Shown: in pieces, positions 32,275 to 41,312 of the stretch
Position numbering within the stretch: the stretch's first letter is position 1
How the letters are laid out: each line of letters starts with the position of its first letter
NCBI GenBank assembly: GCA_945871915.1
Contig: CAMBXO010000004.1
Coordinates: 62,001 to 126,000 of the forward strand
Origin: Singulisphaera sp. GP187
GTDB lineage: Bacteria; Planctomycetota; Phycisphaerae; Phycisphaerales; SM1A02
Reading direction: 5' to 3'
DNA length: 64,000 bases
Notes under the pieces: generated by a model
Told to the model about the DNA's origin: nothing
What the model saw: only the letters and a program-made list of their open reading frames with translations
Databases searched by the model: none
Position numbers and translations under genes: made by a program

Positions 32275-33975
32275 TCAGTCGATATACATTTGCTGCGCTT
32301 GGACCATTTCATCAAAATGATCGATGAGGATGTGCGCAATTTCGGGATCAAAGTGCGTCCCGGCCTCTTCCTGAATCGTTTTCTTGACACGCTCCGGTGG
32401 CCACGCCTCTTTGTACACCCTTGATGACATCAGTGCATCGAAAACATCCGCAATGGCGACAATCCGCGCAAAGAGTGGAATTCGATCTCCCACGGGTTCA
32501 TGCACATCCTTTGATTGCTTTCCAAACCGTTCAACAGATTTCGTGATCTCGTCCAGTTTCGGATAGCCCGTGCCATCCCACCACGTTTGGTGATACAGGA
32601 TCACATCGCAAATCGATTCATCAAGCCGGGTTGAACACTCGACCAGCATGCTGGCCCCGATCGCAGGATGCTGTTCCATGATTGCCCGCTCTTCCGGAGT
32701 CAGTTTGCCTGGCTTTTTTAGGACAGCATCCGGAATGCCAACCTTACCAAGGTCGTGCAGCATGGCCGCTGTGCGCAACAAGTCCACCTGCTTTTCAATT
32801 TCAATACTCGGCAGATGGCGCCGTACAGCCCAATGCTGATACAGCCTTGCACTCACTTCGGCCACACGCTTGACATGCGGCCCAGTTTCCTTGGGATCGC
32901 GCATTTCAGCTGCCCGAATCATGCGCAGAATCATGGTGCGGGTTGCCTGGGATCGTTCAAGTGCTAGTGAAGCCATTCCCGCAAAATGGCGGGCGAGTTT
33001 CTGATCAGTTTCCGTGAAGTCAACTGTGTGATGCGCGCCTTCCGGGCGCGGATTGATCAGTTGCAACACACCAAGCAGCCGCCCGAAGGCATCATGCAAA
33101 GCAACGGCCAGTACCGCTCGCGTTCGAAACCCAGTCGCCGTATCAAACGAACGATTGAACTGAAATGGTGACGAGGCGGGAATGTCGTAGGCATCCCGTA
33201 CCACCACCATTCCATCCACAGCGCCCGCTCCAGCAATACTGCTTCGGTCAATCGGAAGGTGGACCGGACTTCTCTTGGCATCCGGAAATCTGGTCTCCAC
33301 ATTCAGCACATCGTTTTGGGCGTAGGTAAATACCAATTCGTTGCCTTCAGGCAAGAGAATGCTCCCAGCTTCGCACGAGAAGATCGCCCTCGCCTCAGCT
33401 AGCAGTCGCCGCAGCAAAATGTCCAAGTCAGTCACTTCTCCAAGAATTCGAGAGACGCGTTCAAGCATCTCCATGCGACTGTGCTCTTGTTCGACCAGCC
33501 TCGAATTACTGTCGAGAAGTTCAAGAATTTCCTTATCTTCCCGTGGTAACCGATCAATCATGCGGCGATTCCGTTGCGCGGTTTCATAGACCCTGATGTA
33601 GTGCTTCAACCTTGCAATCAATTCACGAGCTGCTGGCATCTTCACAATAAAGTCGCACGCGCCGGCATCAAAGGCTGCACACTTGACTTCAGCTTCATCC
33701 ATAGAAGACAAAATCACCACCTGCATGTCCGCCAGTTCGGGGTGCTCCCGATAGCGGCCCACGATGGAGAGACCGGACGTGCCCGGCATTTGCAAATCCT
33801 GTAACAGCACGGCGGGCTTCAGTCGTTTGGCAACTTCTACGGCCTTCGAGGCGTCGTTGCAGAAGTGCAGCACCCATCCCGGTTCGGTCTGTGTGATCTT
33901 TTGAACCGCGGAAGCGATGATTGGTTGGTCATCAACAAGAAGAATCGTGTGCGTCGTGGATGCGTCATTCGCCAT
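32275..33975 (-). CDS. Response regulator with GAF and HD-GYP domains
   Basis: The protein is a likely cyclic-di-GMP phosphodiesterase. Order: receiver (1-125, phosphoacceptor D60 in LLQDLQMPG), a helical linker, a GAF domain (about 175-335) and HD-GYP (about 350-530) with HDLGKVGIPD, HPAIGA and YHQTWWDGTGYP. The HD and GYP signatures are complete, so hydrolysis is expected. I chose the Met at 33975, which follows GGAGAGGGGG, over the in-frame start at 34020. No cognate kinase is adjacent. It is divergent from truB. Confidence 0.92.
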   Translation of the reverse strand: MANDASTTHTILLVDDQPIIASAVQKITQTEPGWVLHFCNDASKAVEVAKRLKPAVLLQDLQMPGTSGLSIVGRYREHPELADMQVVILSSMDEAEVKCAAFDAGACDFIVKMPAARELIARLKHYIRVYETAQRNRRMIDRLPREDKEILELLDSNSRLVEQEHSRMEMLERVSRILGEVTDLDILLRRLLAEARAIFSCEAGSILLPEGNELVFTYAQNDVLNVETRFPDAKRSPVHLPIDRSSIAGAGAVDGMVVVRDAYDIPASSPFQFNRSFDTATGFRTRAVLAVALHDAFGRLLGVLQLINPRPEGAHHTVDFTETDQKLARHFAGMASLALERSQATRTMILRMIRAAEMRDPKETGPHVKRVAEVSARLYQHWAVRRHLPSIEIEKQVDLLRTAAMLHDLGKVGIPDAVLKKPGKLTPEERAIMEQHPAIGASMLVECSTRLDESICDVILYHQTWWDGTGYPKLDEITKSVERFGKQSKDVHEPVGDRIPLFARIVAIADVFDALMSSRVYKEAWPPERVKKTIQEEAGTHFDPEIAHILIDHFDEMVQAQQMYID

Positions 33976-34040
33976 AGCCAAGCCCCCTCTCCACCTTCCA
34001 CGGGACAGCCAAGCGCCCAAGATTTTCTTCGGAAGTCCTT

Positions 34041-34793
34041 ATGAGACAACCCAACGCCTTCATTGTTTTGAGAGAATACAAAGCGATTGCCATGGATGCA
34101 GCCTTGCAGGGAATCCTTGTGATTGACAAACCTCGCGGCATGACCAGTATGCGTGCCGTGGAGTGTGTGCGCAGACTTCTGGGTGGACCCAAGGCGGGTC
34201 ACGCGGGAACGCTCGATCCGCTTGCTTCGGGAGTGTTGGTGATTGCGATTGGTCGCTCCACCAAGGACATCCCCAGTCTCATGGGCCTTGAAAAACTCTA
34301 TGAAACCGAGATCGACCTCAGTGCAACAACCAACACACTGGACACCGAAGGCGTTCGCCAACCAGTCGAATTGCGTGGGCCACCTCCGACTCGATCAGAG
34401 ATCGAAGAGAAACTTGTTCAATTTCGCGGAACATTTCTGCAAGCACCACCAGCCTTTAGTGCTGTCAAGATCAATGGCCGGCGTGCCTACGACATGGCCA
34501 GAAACGGTGAAGATGTTCGTCCCGCGGAACGAAATGTGACCGTGCACGAACTTTCCATCGTGGGGTATTCGTGGCCTGTGCTCAAACTTTCGATTCGATG
34601 CGCCAAAGGGTTTTATGTGCGCAGCCTCGCCCGTGACCTTGCACAATCGCTTGGATTGGCGGGCCACTGTCTCTCCATTCGTCGATTGGCGGTGGGCCCT
34701 TACAGCGTGCAGACGGCGATGGCGATTACCGATTCTCCGCAGCCGCTGAGGGCTGCGATTCAGAGCATGAAGCCTCTGGACGATTCGCTGTAA
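34041..34793 (+). CDS. truB: tRNA pseudouridine-55 synthase
   Basis: TruB makes the universal T-loop pseudouridine. The 250-residue protein carries GILVIDKPRGMTS, the catalytic Asp in HAGTLDPLASGVL, PAFSAVKINGRRAYD and FYVRSLARDL. The start may be ATG 34041 (GGAAG upstream) or the ATG at 34092, which gives a shorter N-terminus closer to the family. The 3' end overlaps the convergent lspA gene by 68 bases. Confidence 0.95.
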   Translation: MRQPNAFIVLREYKAIAMDAALQGILVIDKPRGMTSMRAVECVRRLLGGPKAGHAGTLDPLASGVLVIAIGRSTKDIPSLMGLEKLYETEIDLSATTNTLDTEGVRQPVELRGPPPTRSEIEEKLVQFRGTFLQAPPAFSAVKINGRRAYDMARNGEDVRPAERNVTVHELSIVGYSWPVLKLSIRCAKGFYVRSLARDLAQSLGLAGHCLSIRRLAVGPYSVQTAMAITDSPQPLRAAIQSMKPLDDSL

Positions 34794-35352
34794 ACAAGAG
34801 TGTGGCCATTCCGGCCAGCAACAGCACATCGGCCACATTGAATACCCATGGAAAGAGTTCGGCATTTCCTCCGGGCCAATGCAGCCCCCATGGAAGATGG
34901 CACCGTGGCGTCATGTGAAGAAAATCACGCACCGCACCAAATGCCAGTCGGTCATACAGGTTTCCAAGCCCACCGGCCAGAACCAATCCGATTCCGATGT
35001 GTGCCCAGCGTGCTCGATCGGTGGTCCACCATCCAAACACGCTGACCGCTACCACAATCGCGATGACCGTAAAGACAACAAACACGGCGCGGCGATGCTG
35101 GCCGATTCCAAACACCGCTCCGTGATTCAACACCAGGCGAAAGTCAAGAAGGTCCGCGGGCAAGACTCGAATGCCTTCGTGCCACGGCAAGCGATATCCG
35201 GGGTTCCCAGCAATTTCTTCATGATGCAATTCAACGGGCTCGCTCGCTACGCGCTCGAACGCCCATGATTTGGTTAGCAGATCGCAACCAACGCCAACAA
35301 TGGTGACAAGTAGAAGCGTTGCCCATGCCCGTGGAGATCTCCATGCAGGCAT
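34726..35352 (-). CDS. lspA: Lipoprotein signal peptidase (signal peptidase II)
   Basis: LspA cleaves prolipoproteins in the inner membrane; several lipoproteins are encoded in this window. Four hydrophobic segments are present. The conserved boxes are RLVLNHGAVFGI, GLGNLYDRLAFGAVRDFL with the first catalytic Asp, and FNVADVLLLAG with the second. The loop between the last two boxes is longer than usual. I chose ATG 35352 (AGGG 8 bases upstream); GTG 35400 would add 16 residues. It follows the DksA-like gene and overlaps truB tail to tail. Confidence 0.92.
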   Translation of the reverse strand: MPAWRSPRAWATLLLVTIVGVGCDLLTKSWAFERVASEPVELHHEEIAGNPGYRLPWHEGIRVLPADLLDFRLVLNHGAVFGIGQHRRAVFVVFTVIAIVVAVSVFGWWTTDRARWAHIGIGLVLAGGLGNLYDRLAFGAVRDFLHMTPRCHLPWGLHWPGGNAELFPWVFNVADVLLLAGMATLLFTANRPEASCSESQPSAAAENR

Positions 35353-35402
35353 CTGAATCGCCCTGCCGCCTGTTGGAATTGTCACGCCTTCGGGCGGCAC
35401 GA

Positions 35403-36347
35403 TTACTTCGCCACACCGCGCTCAAAAAGCCGAGCGGCCTCAACCGTGAAGACCGCGAGCGGGTTGGCATCCAACCTCGCCTTGGGAATCGGCTTGCCCG
35501 TCAACTGACACACCCCGTAAATCTTGTCGGAAATGCGGCGCAGCGCCACATCAATTTCCACCAGTGTTTCACGGTCGCTGGCCACCATGTTCAACGCAAA
35601 TTCCTGATCAAATGTGTCGGTTCCCACATCTGCCATGTGCAGCGGCATATTGCTGAGATTGCCCCCATTTGATCGTAGCGCTTCGTCCTCAAGGCCTTCC
35701 ACGCGACCAATCAATTCTCGCCGGCTTGCAAGAAGAATGTCGCGGTAGGCATCAAGGTCTTTCTGTGAAAGCTTGGTGCGAATTGTGGAGACATCCACAT
35801 TCTCCTCAGTTTTTGCTTTGGCGATCGCTGCAGCAGACTTGGTTTTTTTCTTGTTGGAAAATGCCGCCTTGCCACTCAGAATGCGAACATGGCGACCATT
35901 CACCATGACACGCCCGGCACTGTCTGCTTTTTGGACCATGGCCACAGCCGCCACACTGAGCGCCGTTGCATAATCAATCTTTGGTGTCTTCTTGCCCTTC
36001 TCTTCAACCGGCTCCTTCTTGGGCATTGGTCGCGGCGCATTCTTTCCAATCGGAGGCGGCGGAACTCGATTCGGGTGCTTCTTCGTCGGCGGTGGCGGCG
36101 AGCTTGGAACAACAGCAACCACTGGCTTGGCCGTGTTGATTGGTTTCATTCCGGGCTTGGTTGGCAGCAGCACACCTGGCTTCGCGCCCTTCCCCTTCAC
36201 AAGTGGAGAGGTCTTGGCGGAGGGCGCGTGCTTGGCCGCTGATTTCTTGGATGGTTTTTTAGTTGGCAAGTCGTAATCCGGTTGTGGAAAGAACTCGTAA
36301 GAGCGTAGGGAATGAACGGGTGTTTGGAATCGCCCCGTTCGAGCCAC
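35403..36347 (-). CDS. DksA/TraR-like protein with long Lys/Pro-rich N-terminus
   Basis: The C-terminal 110 residues resemble DksA/TraR/YteA: a coiled coil (KLSQKDLDAYRDILLASRREL, in part), DVGTDTFDQEFAL, then IYGVCQLTGKPIPKARLDA. Only one of the four zinc Cys remains. The first 200 residues are a disordered Lys/Ala/Pro-rich region. The GTG start is supported by AAAGGA 6 bases upstream. DksA proteins bind the RNA polymerase secondary channel; whether this one does is uncertain. It lies 50 bases upstream of lspA and may share its transcript. Confidence 0.78.
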   Translation of the reverse strand: MARTGRFQTPVHSLRSYEFFPQPDYDLPTKKPSKKSAAKHAPSAKTSPLVKGKGAKPGVLLPTKPGMKPINTAKPVVAVVPSSPPPPTKKHPNRVPPPPIGKNAPRPMPKKEPVEEKGKKTPKIDYATALSVAAVAMVQKADSAGRVMVNGRHVRILSGKAAFSNKKKTKSAAAIAKAKTEENVDVSTIRTKLSQKDLDAYRDILLASRRELIGRVEGLEDEALRSNGGNLSNMPLHMADVGTDTFDQEFALNMVASDRETLVEIDVALRRISDKIYGVCQLTGKPIPKARLDANPLAVFTVEAARLFERGVAK

Positions 36348-36430
36348 TTATTGTCCTTTAGTTTGCCCGTCGCGTCAATCTGTTGAAGATGCCTGGGGCT
36401 CCAAAAGCACTCAAAAAGCCCTGCCAAACA

Positions 36431-37405
36431 CTATCCAGCCGTGTGACGGATGGAGCCGATCGATCGAAAACGGTCAAATCGAAGCCTGACCAGAGTCTCC
36501 GGAGCGATTCGCTGAAGTTCTCGAACCGAGTCAACAATCCAACCCTGCAAACGCTCCGCAGTTGCTTGAGGATCCCGATGTGCCCCGCCATGCGGCTCCG
36601 GAATGACGGCATCCACGAGTCCGTTTTGAAGATTGGATTCCGAAGTCAACGCAAGCGACGCGGCGGCCGCGTTGTTGGTCTGTTCGTTGGCCTTCTTCCA
36701 AAGAATTGCGGCACAGCCTTCCGGGCTAATGACTGAATACCAACTGTATTGAAGCATGGCCACTCGGTCGCCGACCCCGATTCCAAGAGCACCGCCGCTA
36801 CCACCCTCACCGATAATGGTGCAGACAATCGGTGTTGGCAATCGACTCATTTCGCGAAGATTCATCGCGATGGCCTCCGCCTGTCCTCGCTGCTCACTCT
36901 CAAGACCGGGATACGCACCAGGCGTATCGATCAGCGTGACGATGGGGAGTTTAAATTTTGCTGCAAGTTGCATCTTCAAGAGTGCTTTGCGGTAGCCCTC
37001 GGGATTGGCGCAGCCAAAGCGACACTTGATGCGCTCCTCGGTTGAACGACCCTTGTGGTGCCCGACGACCAGACACTTCAAACTACCGATGCGAGCAAAC
37101 CCGGTGACGATGCTCGGATCGTCACCAAAGTTTCGGTCCCCATGCAATTCGCACCAGTCCCGACAGATCATGCGGACATAGTCAAGCGTCTGCGGTCGTT
37201 GCGGATGGCGTGCCACACGAACGGTCTGCCAAGGCGAGAGATTGGCATATGTCTTTGCAAGCAAACTGTCTCGTGCCTGACGCAGTGTTGCAATTTCGTC
37301 CGCAAAGGTCTTAGCGTCCGGCTTCTGCTCAATGAGATCAATTTGCCGCTGGATCTCGTTGATGGGCTCCTCGAAATCCAGTGAAACAAGGCCGGGAGTG
37401 GACAT
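36431..37405 (-). CDS. accA: Acetyl-CoA carboxylase carboxyltransferase subunit alpha
   Basis: AccA with AccD transfers carboxyl from biotin to acetyl-CoA, the first committed step feeding the fab genes. The 324-residue protein has the AccA layout: N-terminal helix, DYVRMICRDWCELHGDR, LPIVTLIDTPGAYPG and IGEGGSGGALGIGVGDRVAML (in part), with the oxyanion glycines intact. Start at the Met 37405; an in-frame ATG at 37426 exists. accD is not adjacent. Divergent from proC. Confidence 0.95.
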   Translation of the reverse strand: MSTPGLVSLDFEEPINEIQRQIDLIEQKPDAKTFADEIATLRQARDSLLAKTYANLSPWQTVRVARHPQRPQTLDYVRMICRDWCELHGDRNFGDDPSIVTGFARIGSLKCLVVGHHKGRSTEERIKCRFGCANPEGYRKALLKMQLAAKFKLPIVTLIDTPGAYPGLESEQRGQAEAIAMNLREMSRLPTPIVCTIIGEGGSGGALGIGVGDRVAMLQYSWYSVISPEGCAAILWKKANEQTNNAAAASLALTSESNLQNGLVDAVIPEPHGGAHRDPQATAERLQGWIVDSVRELQRIAPETLVRLRFDRFRSIGSIRHTAG

Positions 37406-37470
37406 TGGGGCTAATTCTAGCAGCACTGCACGGCATTCCCATGCTCGATTGAAATAGGCACAATGAGTCC

Positions 37471-38265
37471 ATGATGCAACTTGCCGTGGCTGGATTTGGA
37501 AAAATTGGCTCCGCCATCACACGTGGGGCGCTGACTGCTGGCGTTGTGCAAAAACATCAAGTGGTGGTATGGGCTCGCAGCAAGGAGCGACAAGCCGAAG
37601 CACAAAGCTTTGGTCTTGCACTGGCTCCGTGGCCTGATGTCCTGCGGTTGGCTCCGAACATTCTTCTCGCACTGAAGCCGCAGGCTCTTGCCGACATGAC
37701 GGCCACGCATCACCCAATTGCAAAGGATGCAACAGTGATCAGTGTGATCGCCGGATGGACATGCAGCGCACTCGCGCAGCGACTTGGGGTTCAGCGCGTC
37801 ATTCGAGCCATGCCAAGCGTTGGCGCTTCGGTGCGGGCAAGCACCACAGCGATCGCGACCACCGACGCCGACGCCACGTTTGCAACTCAACTCTTTTCGG
37901 CCGTCGGACCAGTGGTGCATGTGCCCGAAGCGTTGATCGACGCGGCCACCGCAATTACTTCCAGTGGCGTTGCGTACGCCTGTTTGTTTATTGAGTCCTT
38001 GCAAAACGCTGCAGAAGAAATGGGGGTTTCAAAAGAAGCGGCGAGATTGCTGGCCCTTGGTGCGGCTGACGCGGCCGTGGCGTGCCTACGAGCGGGCGAC
38101 ATATCAGCGGCTGCGTTACGAAACAGTGTGACCAGTCCGGCTGGAACAACTGCGGCGGCCCTGCGAGTATTGACCGATGGCGGATTTGAATCACTCATTC
38201 GGAACGCCGCCATGGCGGCCCGTGATCGGGCGGCCGAACTGGCACATGTAGATCGCTCTAACTAA
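37471..38265 (+). CDS. proC: Pyrroline-5-carboxylate reductase
   Basis: ProC makes proline from pyrroline-5-carboxylate with NAD(P)H. The 264 residues show a Rossmann start (LAVAGFGKIGSAITRG), LALKPQALADM, VIRAMPSVGA and the C-terminal signature region with SPAGTTAAALRVLTDGGF (NSVTSPAGTT). Length is normal. Its stop overlaps the stop of the convergent ABC permease gene by 4 bases. Confidence 0.93.
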   Translation: MMQLAVAGFGKIGSAITRGALTAGVVQKHQVVVWARSKERQAEAQSFGLALAPWPDVLRLAPNILLALKPQALADMTATHHPIAKDATVISVIAGWTCSALAQRLGVQRVIRAMPSVGASVRASTTAIATTDADATFATQLFSAVGPVVHVPEALIDAATAITSSGVAYACLFIESLQNAAEEMGVSKEAARLLALGAADAAVACLRAGDISAAALRNSVTSPAGTTAAALRVLTDGGFESLIRNAAMAARDRAAELAHVDRSN

Positions 38266-39356
38266 AAGTCACGGCGGGAGAACACGCGGCAACCCCACGC
38301 CAGTACGGCAGCCTCAAATGCCAGTGACGTGCCGACCACCCACCAAAGGCTTCGTCCATGTTGGTCGCGCTCAATGGCGGCGGTTACATCTCTTTCCCTT
38401 GCACGCGTGGTTCCAAAGTTTCCATCTCCTCGACGGCGAGACCTTTTCGATTGCGTTTCGTCTTCATCGTCCGCTGCGGCCGCTTCCAAATTGGCGGCGT
38501 GAACCGTCCAACGCTGGAGAAGTTGCGCGGTCTCCTCTGTCTTTGGAAGAATGCTCTTGGTGATAAATAGAATCTGATGCGCCTTGGAAAGCGTTGCCAG
38601 AGTGCTGACAGCCTCCTCGCGTTCAAGCGTGAGATCGCTCGTATCCACGGCGACATCCTTCTCTCGCTGCGTTGCAACCAAGCGATCGATCGCAGCAATT
38701 TCTTCAATCTGTGCGATACGAAAACTATTCACAAGCATCTCACTCAGATTCAAACTAAAGAGAAAGCCCCAAATGAGAACCGTCAACAAAAGGGCCGCGA
38801 TTCCGCTTCGCGTCACAGTTCCGATGAGTGCGCTGATGGCAAAGAGATAGGAGTACAGAAGCGTGACCAGCGGAATGGCTAGGAACACCCCGGGCTCCCA
38901 TGCATCGCCGCGCACACCAATGACCACAAAACTGGCAAGGCAAAACATGGTGATCTGCAGTGCGGTGAACAGAAGGCCGCCGACAAACTTGGAAAGGTAA
39001 AGCTGATACCGCAGAATGGGTTTGGACAAAAGAGTTTCAACCGTTCCGCTGGACACCAATTCCGGAAAGAGACCGGCACTGGCCACCAGCGCCAGCAGAC
39101 ACGCCAGCCACGCGAGCCAGAACCGAACTCCGAGGGCGTAAAACACAAGTTTGTAAAACTCGCCCGGCTCAAGAACCGTTGAGTTCACAAAGGGAATTTC
39201 CAGAAGGATGCCGAAAATCGTCATCCCCTTCTCGTTGATTCCAACCATTGCGAACGCGGCCACAACCACCGTGGACAATCCGAGGCTGAGCCAAAAGAGG
39301 CGCTTGCTTGAAAGTTCGCGGTAGATGTCAATCAAGATCGCGGTGAACGCTCTCAT
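38262..39356 (-). CDS. ABC transporter permease (ABC-2 type)
   Basis: The 364-residue protein has about six membrane segments with a large soluble loop (about residues 215-320) between the fifth and last. The first helix follows DIYRELSSKRLFW, typical of GldF/NosY-like ABC-2 permeases. The segment SSGTVETLLSKPILRYQLYLSKF marks the conserved cytoplasmic region (in part). The start overlaps the ATPase stop by 4 bases. Substrate unknown; such pairs serve export or gliding-related systems. Confidence 0.86.
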   Translation of the reverse strand: MRAFTAILIDIYRELSSKRLFWLSLGLSTVVVAAFAMVGINEKGMTIFGILLEIPFVNSTVLEPGEFYKLVFYALGVRFWLAWLACLLALVASAGLFPELVSSGTVETLLSKPILRYQLYLSKFVGGLLFTALQITMFCLASFVVIGVRGDAWEPGVFLAIPLVTLLYSYLFAISALIGTVTRSGIAALLLTVLIWGFLFSLNLSEMLVNSFRIAQIEEIAAIDRLVATQREKDVAVDTSDLTLEREEAVSTLATLSKAHQILFITKSILPKTEETAQLLQRWTVHAANLEAAAADDEDETQSKRSRRRGDGNFGTTRARERDVTAAIERDQHGRSLWWVVGTSLAFEAAVLAWGCRVFSRRDF

Positions 39357-40312
39357 GGTGCGGCCCCTGGTGGCAGCGCTTCACCCGAAATCGGATCAGT
39401 CACGGCTCGCATAAAGAGATCTTCCAGCCGCTGCCGTTCCGCCGTGAGTGACTCGATCACTCCGCCGCGAGCTCTGGCGAAATCAATGGCGGCCTGCGCA
39501 CCCTGTGGTTCGGACGATGGAATGATGTAGTGCGCAAGCAATGGATCGGCTTGGTCCACCACCCTCGGAGTTTCACAACCGGGCAATTCCATGATCGAAC
39601 CGCTCCACCGAACCTGTAACACATAGCGACCCTTCAATTGAAGGAGGTCATTCAAATGCCCCTGCGTCACAATGCGCCCCTGCAGCAAAATGGCCACGCG
39701 ATCGCACACCTGCTCGGCCTCACTCAGCAAGTGACTGTTCAAGAACACGGTGCGGCCCTCGCTTCGCATTTTCACCAACAAGTCGCGTATTTCCTTGCGG
39801 CCAACAGGATCCACTCCATCCGTGGGTTCATCTAAGAACACCAGTTGTGGATCATTCACCAGCGCTGCGGCCAGTCCGGCGCGTTGCCTCATGCCTTTAC
39901 TGAATCCGCTCACGCGCCGATCTTTCCAATCTCGAAGCCCGACAGTTTCCAAAAGTTCGTCAGCGCGTCGTCGCCGATCCACTCGTGAAACACCCGACAG
40001 CGACCCGCTAAATTCGACCGCTTGCCGCGCCGTGAGATACGGAGGCAAACGATGCTGCTCCGGCAAGTACCCCACGCGTGCAAGCGATGCTTTGTCACCA
40101 ATCGGCCGACCAAGCATGGTTCCCTGCGCGAGGGTGGGTTTCACAACCGTCAGCAGAATCTTGACCAAGGTGCTCTTGCCCGAACCATTGGGACCCAACA
40201 GCCCAAAGATTTCGCCCCGCTCCACCCGAACACACACTTCGCGAAGGGCATGAATCTGCCCCTTGTAAGTCTTTTTGACTGAGGTCAAGTCAATCGCGGC
40301 TTCAGGCATCAA
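39353..40312 (-). CDS. ABC transporter ATP-binding protein
   Basis: The 319-residue ATPase has Walker A GPNGSGKST, Q-loop region YLPEQHRLP, signature SGFSKGMRQR (a variant of LSGGQ), Walker B LVFLDEPTDGVDP and the switch His in LNSHLLSE. It is the partner of the overlapping ABC-2 permease. The C-terminal 90 residues form the extra domain typical of this exporter class. Confidence 0.92.
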   Translation of the reverse strand: MMPEAAIDLTSVKKTYKGQIHALREVCVRVERGEIFGLLGPNGSGKSTLVKILLTVVKPTLAQGTMLGRPIGDKASLARVGYLPEQHRLPPYLTARQAVEFSGSLSGVSRVDRRRRADELLETVGLRDWKDRRVSGFSKGMRQRAGLAAALVNDPQLVFLDEPTDGVDPVGRKEIRDLLVKMRSEGRTVFLNSHLLSEAEQVCDRVAILLQGRIVTQGHLNDLLQLKGRYVLQVRWSGSIMELPGCETPRVVDQADPLLAHYIIPSSEPQGAQAAIDFARARGGVIESLTAERQRLEDLFMRAVTDPISGEALPPGAAP

Positions 40313-40396
40313 TCCGAGTCTACGGACTTGGCGTTCGCTTCATTCACACATGGCGTATGGGCGGTGTGTGCCGTAAGCGCCACCCGACGAACGAGA

Positions 40397-40445
40397 AACA
40401 GGGTGCGAAATCATCAAGGAATCAACGGCGATTTCGCACCCCGTT
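40397..40445 (-). terminator. Strong hairpin terminator of the lipoprotein gene
   Basis: GGGTGCGAAATC (40401-40412) pairs perfectly with GATTTCGCACCC (40430-40441). On the minus strand it follows the lipoprotein stop by about 20 bases and is trailed by TGTTTCTCGTT, fitting a Rho-independent terminator. Confidence 0.75.
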
Positions 40446-40460
40446 CACCTGCAACTCACA

Positions 40461-41105
40461 TCACTCAAAAGCGCGAACATCCACGATCTGGCCATTGAGC
40501 CGCGTGGCAAGCAGTGGAAACGTGGAGTCGCCATCAACATGCCACGTGCCGAATTCATCGGTGAACTCGATCGGGTGCATGCCTTGTCGCATCGCCTCCC
40601 CTGCAACAACTGAAAGATCACCGGACGCCACGACTTCCCATTGCCCATCGAACGCCCGTCCGCTGAGCGTGGCGGAATTTATTGACAAATCGATTTCAAA
40701 TCTGAGTTCGTCCATGTGCAGCGGCTCGTCCTCCTGCAATTCGCACGAACGCAACACATTGAACGGTCTCTTGGTGTCCAGTTCCACATCGGCCGGCGGG
40801 CGAGCCGCCTTGAAGTACAGCGGATCGCCAAACGGCGGAACGACTCGGTAAATCGTGGTTCCATCCTCCTTTTCGTAAATCTCAAATGGAATCTGATCAT
40901 CCGTTACGGCCCGACCCTTTAAACGAAACCCGGTCGGGTTGAATTGAAAATCTGGATCAAATGTTATGTCCCGCTGCGTATACGTGGTGCCGTCAGGATG
41001 CACCACGGTGACGTCCCGTGTTGCGCACCCAACAATCAACACAGAGAAACTGGTGATTGCAAAGCAACTCAAGGCCCACCCAAACAATCCGTGTTTCGAT
41101 TTCAT
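40461..41105 (-). CDS. Hypothetical lipoprotein
   Basis: The 214-residue protein starts MKSKHGLFGWALSCFAITSF and has a lipobox LIVGC, so it is a lipoprotein. The mature part is beta-rich and acidic with no known domain; VTVVHPDGTTYTQRDITF and FEIDLSINSATLSGRAFDG are its most regular stretches. I start at the Met at 41105 rather than 41162 because it gives a clean signal peptide. Divergent from ubiD and followed by a strong terminator, so it is a single-gene unit. Confidence 0.72.
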   Translation of the reverse strand: MKSKHGLFGWALSCFAITSFSVLIVGCATRDVTVVHPDGTTYTQRDITFDPDFQFNPTGFRLKGRAVTDDQIPFEIYEKEDGTTIYRVVPPFGDPLYFKAARPPADVELDTKRPFNVLRSCELQEDEPLHMDELRFEIDLSINSATLSGRAFDGQWEVVASGDLSVVAGEAMRQGMHPIEFTDEFGTWHVDGDSTFPLLATRLNGQIVDVRAFE

Positions 41106-41312
41106 AACACATGCCCTCCATGCATGGTGTGCGAAGTTGGAGCCGGCGGCCCCAATCTGCACGCAGGGTGCCTACGCCAACTGATGCGACTGCAATGTGT
41201 CCCTGTTTTTCCAATACAAATCCCAGCCCTTTCACCTATCCGACTCTTGCGGCAGCCCTGCCAATTTCTAAGGGACTTGCTCTCAGGGCGGAAGTGCCCT
41301 TCAATCAACGCC

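Noticed and set aside
40944-41312. Upstream extension of the ubiD frame
   Set aside because: Homology begins at the Met at 41313; the extension is antisense to the lipoprotein start and Cys-rich without pattern.
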